Below, one piece after another: positions 5,989 through 10,871 of a stretch of 10,871 nucleotides of DNA. Position 1 is the stretch's first letter, and each line of letters begins with the position of its first letter. Origin of the DNA: Acidobacteriota bacterium (lineage in GTDB: Bacteria; Acidobacteriota; Terriglobia; Acidoferrales; UBA7541); assembly GCA_019239815.1 (NCBI GenBank), contig JAFAZL010000192.1, forward strand, positions 1-10,871. The letters are read 5' to 3'. The notes beneath the pieces were generated by a model, which saw only the letters and a list, made by a program, of their open reading frames with translations, searched no databases and had not been told where the DNA came from. A program made the translations under genes and the position numbers.

Positions 5989-6030
5989 TGTCATCCTGAG
6001 TGCCATCCGCAGGATGGCCGAAGGACCTCA
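5989..6030. repeat. Dispersed repeat (family 2, copy A) between pqqE and the MFS gene
   Basis: A 42-bp element beginning TGTCATCCTGAG and ending GAAGGACCTCA, with an internal perfect stem GCCATCC (6002-6008) / GGATGGC (6012-6018) and a 3-nt loop. It is 40/42 identical to the copy at 10323-10364. It starts 19 bp after the pqqE stop, between convergent genes. The hairpin has no T-run, so it is not a standard terminator. Confidence 0.85.
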
Positions 6031-6060
6031 GCCTTAGCCCAACCGACCAACCCGCCCCCG

Positions 6061-7326
6061 TCAACTCCCCGCCGCCGGCGCCACCGCCGTCCGCATCCGC
6101 ATCATCATCCTCACCGCAAACGCCAAACTCGCCACCAGCACAATCGCGCCAAACACCGCCAACGTCCGCGGCGCCCCAATGTGTTTCGCCACTCCTCCCG
6201 CCACCAGTGACCCGATCGGCTGCACTCCCATAAACATCGTCGCGTAAACCGCCATCACCCGGCTCCGCAGTTCATCCGGCACGCGATTCTGCACCGTTGT
6301 ATTCGTAGCCGCCATCATCGAGGTCGCAGCAAACCCAACAACAAACAGCACCGCCGACGAAAACCAGAACACTCGCGAATACGAAAACAGGATCAGGCAC
6401 ACCGACGAGAGAATCGCCATCGTCGCAATCCACTTCGCCAATCCCTTGAAGTTTCTGCGAGCGGCAAACTGCAACGCTCCGAGCGCTGCACCAATCCCCG
6501 CATAACTCAGCAACAACGAGAATCCAAGCGCCCCGCGGTGCAACACATCACGCGCAAACACCGGCAAGAAAACCGAATACTGGAGGCCAAAGAAACTCAG
6601 CGCGCTCAGTAACAACAGAGCCGCACGCGTAGGCTGGTCCTTCATCGAATATCTGAATCCTTCTAACCAATTCCGTGTCGGTGATCCAACATGGACCTTC
6701 CGCTCAAACTTCGGAATCCGCATCGCGAACAACGCCGCAATCACCGCCAGAAAACTCACGCCATTCAAGAAGAAACACCATCCCTCATGAATGTAAGCGA
6801 TCACGAATCCCGCAATCGGTGGCCCCACGACGCGCGCGCTGTTAAACATCGACGAGTTCAGCGCGATCGCATTCGGCAAATCGTCCTTCCCCACCATCTG
6901 CACCAAAAACGCCTGCCGGATCGGCACATCAAACGCATTTACGATCCCGACCAGGAACGCGATCAAAATCAGATGCCACACTTTCAGCAAGTGCGTGAAT
7001 GTCAGCGCCGCCAAGGTGAACGCCAAAATCATCGAAACGGTCTGCGTCCAGATCACGCCAAGATGCCGGTTGTACCGGTCGCCGATATAACCGCCCACCG
7101 AGGCCAGCAGCAAGATCGCGATCTGGTTTGCGAATCCAAACACTCCCAGCAACGCCGCCGAATTGGTGAGCTTATAAACGAGCCAAAGTTGCGCGGTGGA
7201 CTGCATCCAGGTGCCAATCAGCGAAACCATCTGACCGGCAATAAACAATTGAAAATTGCGGTGCTGCAACGCGCCAAAGCGCTTTGCCACGTTCCTGGTC
7301 CTCTTCCTCTCTGTACGAACAAACAT
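6061..7326 (-). CDS. MFS transporter (MFS_3 / enterobactin-exporter-like)
   Basis: A 421-residue integral membrane protein, probably a proton-coupled exporter in the inner membrane. It opens with the conserved FGALQHRNFQLFIAGQ (17-32) and SLIGTWMQ (35-42), followed by the loop 2-3 motif A variant GGYIGDRYNRH (78-88). About eleven to twelve hydrophobic segments follow, with VPDELRSRVMAVYATMF in the second half, as in the MFS_3/EntS-like branch. The substrate cannot be read from sequence. ATG 7326 has no ribosome site; the in-frame GTG at 7290-7288 (codon 13) is preceded by GAGGAAGAGGACCAGGAAC and is a credible or better start giving 409 residues. Convergent with pqqE and isolated on its strand by the terminator at 7430-7467. 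A link to PQQ export is possible but unsupported. Confidence 0.9.
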   Translation of the reverse strand: MFVRTERKRTRNVAKRFGALQHRNFQLFIAGQMVSLIGTWMQSTAQLWLVYKLTNSAALLGVFGFANQIAILLLASVGGYIGDRYNRHLGVIWTQTVSMILAFTLAALTFTHLLKVWHLILIAFLVGIVNAFDVPIRQAFLVQMVGKDDLPNAIALNSSMFNSARVVGPPIAGFVIAYIHEGWCFFLNGVSFLAVIAALFAMRIPKFERKVHVGSPTRNWLEGFRYSMKDQPTRAALLLLSALSFFGLQYSVFLPVFARDVLHRGALGFSLLLSYAGIGAALGALQFAARRNFKGLAKWIATMAILSSVCLILFSYSRVFWFSSAVLFVVGFAATSMMAATNTTVQNRVPDELRSRVMAVYATMFMGVQPIGSLVAGGVAKHIGAPRTLAVFGAIVLVASLAFAVRMMMRMRTAVAPAAGS

Positions 7327-7429
7327 TGTAACGAAACCGAATCGGCCAGGCCTTCATTGCATCCCGGACCGAAGCGCTAAGCGAGCCCCAATTTGTCCCA
7401 AACTGGCCAGCACCAAAGGGAGATTTCGC

Positions 7430-7467
7430 AAAAAAAGCAAATCGCCGGCCAACAACTCCGGCGATTT
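7430..7467 (-). terminator. Rho-independent terminator of the sigma / anti-sigma / DUF3106 operon
   Basis: On the minus strand a perfect 10-bp stem, AAATCGCCGG with CCGGCGATTT (7467-7458 and 7448-7439), closes a 9-nt loop. It is followed, after GC, by seven T (7436-7430). It begins 28 nt after the DUF3106 stop. The plus strand has only TTTT after the stem, so termination is mainly leftward. Confidence 0.9.
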
Positions 7468-7495
7468 TCCAATTTCGATTTTCGAGTTTCCGCTT

Positions 7496-8128
7496 TTATT
7501 CCGGCGGCGCGCCTACATGCAAGTGGCTCAAATCCCGCAGCGTAGACCTATCCTCCTCGCTCATTCCACGCGTGAAGTTCGGATCATTCAGTCGCTGATT
7601 CCGCGCCGACTCCGGCATGTTCTGCAGCACGCGCAGCCGGTTACGGATCGCCTGCTTTCTGTCAGGCGGCATCTGACGCCACTGCGGCAGCACATCATTC
7701 TTCACGTGATCGCGCTGCTCCGGCGTCATTCGATTCCACACTTGCGCTCGATCGCGCAGCACCTGCTGCTGCGCCGGAGACATGCTTTGCAGACGCTTCT
7801 CATTCTGCAATGCGCGCTGACGGTCCGCCGGCGACATACTCCGCCAACGGTCCTGCGGATTCTGCTGCAACGCACCCGGTCGATTCGGATTTGTCTGGAC
7901 ATTTGGCCGCGGAATCGTTTGCGCCCCGCCATTACCGGCGTTAGGCGGCCGGTCGTTCCGCGTATTCTGTCGCGGCGTGGCTTGGCCGCCCACTTTGGGA
8001 CCGGGGGACCTGTGCTGCGCCGCCATTACTGGAGCGATCAGCGGCAGGCCCATCGCCGCTGCGAGCGCAAGCGTCCCGCACAGGCCCAGCCTGCACCGCC
8101 ACTCACCGAATTTGCGCACCCGACTCAT
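7496..8128 (-). CDS. Exported DUF3106 domain protein
   Basis: A 210-residue protein with an N-terminal export signal: Arg/Lys-rich 1-13, hydrophobic 15-36, likely cleavage near VMAAQ (34-38). Next comes a Pro/Asn/Gln-rich, low-complexity linker (41-92). The rest carries recurring helical units around an M-S/T-P or M-P motif: RWRSMSPADRQRAL (94-107), RLQSMSPAQQ (112-121), WNRMTPEQRD (131-140), WRQMPPDRKQ (150-159) and VLQNMPESAR (167-176). This is the DUF3106 pattern; its biochemical role is unknown. I start at ATG 8128 because the signal peptide begins there and the anti-sigma stop is 35 nt upstream; the frame is open further upstream but overlaps the anti-sigma gene. Last gene before a strong terminator, in an operon with the ECF sigma factor. 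Confidence 0.85.
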   Translation of the reverse strand: MSRVRKFGEWRCRLGLCGTLALAAAMGLPLIAPVMAAQHRSPGPKVGGQATPRQNTRNDRPPNAGNGGAQTIPRPNVQTNPNRPGALQQNPQDRWRSMSPADRQRALQNEKRLQSMSPAQQQVLRDRAQVWNRMTPEQRDHVKNDVLPQWRQMPPDRKQAIRNRLRVLQNMPESARNQRLNDPNFTRGMSEEDRSTLRDLSHLHVGAPPE

Positions 8129-8163
8129 CGCAAAAATCTCGCCTGCCCCAGGAACCGCCAACC

Positions 8164-8670
8164 CTACATCTCTGTGTTTGTTTCCGGCTGCTGTTGTTGC
8201 TGTTGTTGATTCGACTCGTCGCTCACCGGTGCTGGCAAATCGCTCAACGCGTCGAAGCTCGACAATACATCGAAATTCTCCAGCACCGGCAAATCGCTTT
8301 CGACCTGTTCTGGCTCGGCACCGGTAATCCCCGGCGCCACCGTCTCGTTTGGACGCGATCCAAACCAAACCGTCGCCAGCAACAACATCGACGCCGCAAA
8401 CGCCACTCGCGGTGACGGCGCAAACACCGACCACCAGCTCCGCTTCACCGGCTCGGCAGCAACGCGCGCATGCACTCGCGCGTCGAACGCACTCGAAGGT
8501 TCGATCTGCGGCAGCTCATCCAAAAAGCTCGACACCGCGCGGAATTCATTCACACGCAGTTGGCAAGCTGCGCACGTCTTCAGGTGCGCTTCCACTTCCT
8601 TCATCTCTCCGGCCTTCAACCGCCCATCCACATAGGGCAGGATCCGGCTCTCCATTCGATTGCAACTCAT
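8164..8670 (-). CDS. Zinc-finger (ZAS-type) anti-sigma factor, membrane-anchored
   Basis: A 168-residue partner of the ECF sigma factor encoded 63 nt upstream. The N-terminal cytoplasmic domain has the zinc anti-sigma signature H29-x3-C33-x2-C36 within VEAHLKTCAAC, with a further Cys3 and the typical LPYVDGRL (11-18). A single membrane span (about 88-104) follows, then an acidic periplasmic tail ending in seven consecutive glutamines (155-161). Such proteins bind the sigma factor at the membrane and release it after a signal, often redox or envelope stress. The ATG at 8670 has an excellent AAGGAAGG ribosome site; the longer frame to 8724 lacks one and would begin before the family's usual N-terminus. 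Confidence 0.92.
   Translation of the reverse strand: MSCNRMESRILPYVDGRLKAGEMKEVEAHLKTCAACQLRVNEFRAVSSFLDELPQIEPSSAFDARVHARVAAEPVKRSWWSVFAPSPRVAFAASMLLLATVWFGSRPNETVAPGITGAEPEQVESDLPVLENFDVLSSFDALSDLPAPVSDESNQQQQQQQPETNTEM
8188..8208 (-). repeat. CAA/CAG glutamine-codon microsatellite
   Basis: Seven consecutive glutamine codons, a mix of CAA and CAG, lie six codons before the end of the anti-sigma gene. Mixed codons reduce slippage but do not exclude length variation. The run sits in the predicted periplasmic tail. Confidence 0.7.
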
Positions 8671-8733
8671 AACGCCTTCCTTACTTCTGGTCTTCCGCCA
8701 GTCTCTCCCAAAATCCAACTCCACCCATTCACC

Positions 8734-9330
8734 CTACGACTTCGCACCCGCTACCAACGGCGCCAACTCCACGCGCAACGTTTCGTACGCCCGGAACAAC
8801 AACGACTTCAGCGCGCTCTCGGAACACTCCAAAATCTTCGCTATCTCGTTGTAGTCCAGCTCCTGATACTTGTGCAGCAGCACCGCCGCACGCTGCTTCT
8901 CCGGCAATTTTTCGATCGCGTGCCGGATCATCTTCTTCCGCGCCTCTTCGACAAGATGCTGCTCGATGTCGGGATGTTTGTCCGCCACATCGAGCGTCTT
9001 CTCGTCGCCGTCCTCGGCATCGGTCGTGATCGGCGCGTCCAGCGACAGCTCCATCCGCTGGTGCCGCGTATCGCGAACCGAGTTCAACGCCAGGTTGGTT
9101 GCGATACGAAACAGCCATGTCGTGAACTTGGCGCTCGGCACGTAGTCTTCGCGCGCTCGATACACGCGAATGAACACTTCCTGCGCGAGATCTTCGGCCT
9201 GCTCCCGGTTACGCACCATCCGGTACAGGAAGTTGACCAGCGGACTTCGATAGCGATGCAGGAGAAGCGCGAACGACGATTCGTCGCCCGCCTTCACGTC
9301 CAGCATCAGCTGTACGTCCGACCTGGCCAT
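8734..9330 (-). CDS. ECF (sigma-70 family, group 4) RNA polymerase sigma factor
   Basis: A 198-residue alternative sigma factor of RpoE-like architecture. Sigma region 2 spans about 17-90, with NREQAEDLAQEVFIRVYRA (41-59, core-binding region 2.2) and FTTWLFRIATNLALNSVRD (69-87, -10 recognition). An acidic linker (100-130) leads to region 4, about 136-187, with LPEKQRAAVLLHKYQELDY and the helix-turn-helix NEIAKILECSESALKSLLFRA (161-181) for -35 recognition. No region 3 is present, as expected for ECF factors. Start at ATG 9330; a GTG at 9339 in the same frame adds three residues, and neither has a clear ribosome site. It leads the operon with its anti-sigma factor (63-nt gap) and the DUF3106 gene. 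Confidence 0.95.
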   Translation of the reverse strand: MARSDVQLMLDVKAGDESSFALLLHRYRSPLVNFLYRMVRNREQAEDLAQEVFIRVYRAREDYVPSAKFTTWLFRIATNLALNSVRDTRHQRMELSLDAPITTDAEDGDEKTLDVADKHPDIEQHLVEEARKKMIRHAIEKLPEKQRAAVLLHKYQELDYNEIAKILECSESALKSLLFRAYETLRVELAPLVAGAKS

Positions 9331-9343
9331 AGTCGCCACACTG

Positions 9344-9373
9344 TATCAAACACATGTGGTGTCAGGAAGTTGC
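9344..9373 (-). promoter_or_regulatory. Possible ECF-type autoregulatory promoter
   Basis: On the minus strand GCAACTT (9373-9367) and TTTGATA (9350-9344) are separated by 16 bp, resembling the RpoE-like pattern GGAACTT-N16-TCTRA with mismatches. The -10 lies only about 14 nt before the sigma ATG, implying a very short or absent leader. An 8-bp palindrome CACATGTG (9351-9358) lies within the spacer. Suggestive only. Confidence 0.25.
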
Positions 9374-9414
9374 ACTACACTGGAGTGTTTTGCTGGCGAA
9401 ACTGAGGCGAAGCT

Positions 9415-10158
9415 CTAGATATGGAACAAAGCCTGCATTATCAGCAGGCTGACGACTCCTACAAACACCAGCAGCGCCATCCGCCAATTCGGCGCTCGGT
9501 TGACCTCCGGCAACAGGTCCGACGCTGCCACATATAAGGTCACCCCGCCAGACAGCGGCAGAGCATATTTGAGCTGCCCCTGTAGGGTGCTTGTCAGCAC
9601 GACTCCAAACAGCGTCGCCATCCCTAGTAACCCGGCTGCCAGGATTGCGTTGCGCTTTCCCATCCCGCTGGCCAATACCAGCGACGCCACCGTAAACCCC
9701 TCTGGCAGCTTATGAAGAAACACCGCCACGAAGATCACGACGCCCAGCCAAGTCGACACCAGAAACCCAGCCGCAATCGCCACGCCATCAAAAAACGTAT
9801 GGATCGCCAGCCCAAGAAGCACCGTCGTCCGCGCATGGTTATGACTCACTTCTTCGTGGTGCGTCTCTTCCCCAAAATGGAAATGGGGCGCAATCGTGTG
9901 TTCGAACAGATGTACGAGGAAGAATCCTATCAGCACATACAGAAACGCGCGGTCACCCGCCAACCGCACCGACTCCGGAATAATTTCGAGGAACGCCACC
10001 GCCAGCATGTAGCCGGCGCCCAGCGCCAAAAAATACTGTAAATATTTCCGCGACCAATCGCCGCGCACCACAAAATACCCGCCAATCAAATTTCCCGCCG
10101 CCGCCATCACCCCCAGCAGCGCCGCCAGCCCCATCCGAAATACCAAACCATGCGTCAT
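9415..10158 (-). CDS. ZIP family divalent metal transporter
   Basis: A 247-residue inner-membrane protein with about eight hydrophobic segments, matching bacterial ZIP metal uptake proteins (zinc, possibly iron or manganese). The two metal-site helices are clear: HTFFDGVAIAAGF (120-132; His120, Asp124) and FLHKLPEGFTVASL (147-160; His149, Glu153, the HKxPEG motif). Between helices 3 and 4 is a histidine-rich loop, HFHFGEETHHEEVSHNH (92-108), a typical cytoplasmic metal-binding segment. ATG 10158 has no strong ribosome site; the ATG at codon 9 is an alternative. It ends 84 nt before the sigma gene on the same strand, and no terminator is seen in between, so read-through into the sigma operon is possible. 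Confidence 0.92.
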   Translation of the reverse strand: MTHGLVFRMGLAALLGVMAAAGNLIGGYFVVRGDWSRKYLQYFLALGAGYMLAVAFLEIIPESVRLAGDRAFLYVLIGFFLVHLFEHTIAPHFHFGEETHHEEVSHNHARTTVLLGLAIHTFFDGVAIAAGFLVSTWLGVVIFVAVFLHKLPEGFTVASLVLASGMGKRNAILAAGLLGMATLFGVVLTSTLQGQLKYALPLSGGVTLYVAASDLLPEVNRAPNWRMALLVFVGVVSLLIMQALFHI

Positions 10159-10230
10159 GAATTTACCAACTCACGCATCGATCGAAATGCGAACTGATCC
10201 ACCGCAACCACGCCGATTCACCCGCCATAA

Positions 10231-10260
10231 CATGTAGGGGCGCAGCACGCTGCGCCCCAT
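10231..10260. repeat. Dispersed palindromic repeat (family 1, copy 2)
   Basis: Identical over 30 bp to the element at 3090-3119: CATGTA, then 10-bp arms GGGGCGCAGC / GCTGCGCCCC around AC. It lies in the 297-nt spacer between the ychF and ZIP genes, 73 bp upstream of the ZIP start. Confidence 0.85.
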
Positions 10261-10322
10261 CTCGGCAAAATCCAAACCGTTGTCGCTCTTCCGCTTTCTA
10301 TCTAGCCTCGCTTGCTAAGACC

Positions 10323-10364
10323 TGTCATCCTGAGCGCCATCCGAAGGATGGCCGAAGGACCTCA
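10323..10364. repeat. Dispersed repeat (family 2, copy B)
   Basis: 42 bp, 40 identical to the element at 5989-6030. The internal stem is GCCATCC (10336-10342) / GGATGGC (10346-10352) with loop GAA. The two differences are one base before the stem and one in the loop, so the stem is fully conserved. Confidence 0.85.
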
Positions 10365-10420
10365 ACGCAGGCCCCACCACAAAACCAACCAAGAACCACC
10401 ACTCGCCGGTCAAGAAATCG

Positions 10421-10452
10421 TTACTTCATTACTTCGTTGCTTCCCTACTTCG
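10421..10452. repeat. Octamer tandem repeat, four units, at the 3' end of ychF
   Basis: TTACTTCA, TTACTTCG, TTGCTTCC and CTACTTCG follow one another with exact 8-bp spacing. On the ychF strand this reads as GAAGTAA-type units directly after the stop codon. It is too regular to be chance composition, and no function is evident. Confidence 0.65.
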
Positions 10453-10455
10453 CCT

Positions 10456-10871
10456 TTATCCGCTATGCCGGAACAAAATCACATCCCCTTCCTGCACAAT
10501 GTATTCCTTCCCCTCCAACCTCACGTGCGCCTTCTCGCGCGCCGCCGCCAAACTCCCCGCCGCCAGCAAATCATCCCAACGCACAACTTCCGCGCGAATA
10601 AACCCCTTCTCGATATCGCTATGAATAGCCCCCGCCGCTTTCACCGCCGTCGATCCCTTTCGAATCGTCCACGCCCGCACTTCCGGCTCGCCTGCCGTAA
10701 AGAACGAAGTCAGCCCCATCAACTCGTACGTCGCCCGAATCAACCGGTTCAGCCCCGGCTCCTTCAGACCGTACGACGCCAGCAGCTCCGCAGCTTCCGC
10801 CTCTTCCATCTCCGCAAGCTCCGCCTCAAGCCGTCCGCAAACCGCAACCACCGCCGCGTTCGGCTTGTTCG
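10456..10871 (-). CDS. ychF: Redox-regulated ATPase / Obg-like GTPase YchF, C-terminal part
   Basis: YchF (OLA1 family) is a universally conserved P-loop protein that hydrolyses ATP in preference to GTP and associates with ribosomes. About 138 codons are present; the frame stays open to the right edge, with NKPNAAVVAVCGRLEAEL continuing upstream, so the N-terminal G domain lies outside. The visible part ends the coiled-coil region and contains the TGS domain: MGLTSFFTAGEPEVRAW, then KGSTAVKAAGAIHSDIEKGF, IRAEVVRWDDLLAAGS and the terminal EGKEYIVQEGDVILFRHS, all diagnostic for YchF. The TAA stop is at 10458-10456. No intrinsic terminator is visible after it; a tandem octamer repeat and two dispersed repeats follow. 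Confidence 0.96.
   Translation of the reverse strand, partial: NKPNAAVVAVCGRLEAELAEMEEAEAAELLASYGLKEPGLNRLIRATYELMGLTSFFTAGEPEVRAWTIRKGSTAVKAAGAIHSDIEKGFIRAEVVRWDDLLAAGSLAAAREKAHVRLEGKEYIVQEGDVILFRHSG

Noticed and set aside
6002..6018. Hairpin after pqqE as an intrinsic terminator
   Set aside because: The stem belongs to a dispersed repeat, is only 7 bp and has no T-run on either side.
4670..6037. Long plus-strand reading frame of about 455 codons overlapping pqqE
   Set aside because: It is Arg/Pro/His-rich with no domain pattern, the expected out-of-frame shadow of a GC-rich gene encoding PqqE.
6061..7326. MFS gene as a dedicated PQQ exporter
   Set aside because: It is only adjacent to pqqE, convergent rather than co-transcribed, and no sequence feature indicates the substrate.
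8129..8434. Upstream extension of the DUF3106 gene
   Set aside because: It runs out of frame through the anti-sigma gene, lacks protein-like character, and would bury the export signal that starts at codon 1 of the shorter form.
8470..9405. Plus-strand reading frame of about 311 codons opposite the sigma and anti-sigma genes
   Set aside because: Antisense shadow: Arg/His/Gln-rich, no recognisable domain, while the opposite strand encodes clear sigma and anti-sigma motifs.
10421..10452. CRISPR-like array
   Set aside because: Units are 8 bp with no spacers and only four copies; it is a simple tandem repeat.

Overview
The window is GC-rich bacterial chromosomal DNA, most likely from an Acidobacteriota (Koribacter/Terriglobia-like) genome. 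That placement is an inference. It rests on the PqqA sequence type, the ECF sigma / zinc anti-sigma / DUF3106 gene trio, and two dispersed repeat families of a kind I associate with acidobacterial genomes: a GTAGGGGC-headed palindrome and a TGTCATCCTGAG...GAAGGACCTCA element. No phage, plasmid, IS or CRISPR features are seen.

Layout. (1) Positions 1-1462, minus strand: the head of a division and cell wall (dcw) cluster. mraZ is followed by the N-terminal 212 codons of rsmH, which runs off the left edge. A consensus sigma70 promoter lies upstream of mraZ, and a five-unit, exactly 10-bp-phased GTGG/GTAG array overlaps its predicted transcription start. The array looks like a textbook MraZ operator. 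(2) Positions 1463-1905: a spacer without a convincing gene. (3) Positions 1906-5969, plus strand: a PQQ biosynthesis locus, pqqA-pqqB-pqqC-pqqD, then a lipocalin-like gene on the opposite strand, then pqqE. PqqA is the 25-residue precursor. PqqD chaperones it to the radical SAM enzyme PqqE, which cross-links Glu16 and Tyr20. PqqB hydroxylates the released di-amino acid, and PqqC performs the final oxidation. No pqqF/pqqG protease gene and no PQQ-dependent dehydrogenase is present here. (4) Positions 6061-7326, minus strand: an MFS exporter convergent with pqqE. (5) Positions 7430-9330, minus strand: an operon of ECF sigma factor, membrane-anchored zinc anti-sigma factor and exported DUF3106 protein, closed by a strong intrinsic terminator. 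(6) Positions 9415-10158, minus strand: a ZIP metal transporter. (7) Positions 10159-10455: a repeat-dense spacer. (8) Positions 10456-10871, minus strand: the C-terminal part of ychF, running off the right edge.

The most informative oddities are these. The PQQ locus is interrupted by an antisense gene whose stop codon overlaps that of pqqD. Palindromic repeats sit inside the PQQ locus, one between pqqB and pqqC and one within the reading frame of pqqE. PqqB and PqqC each appear to lack one conserved histidine. The MraZ box is very regular. I did not find a convincing undescribed multi-gene system; the sigma/anti-sigma/DUF3106 trio is the nearest candidate for unexplained biology.
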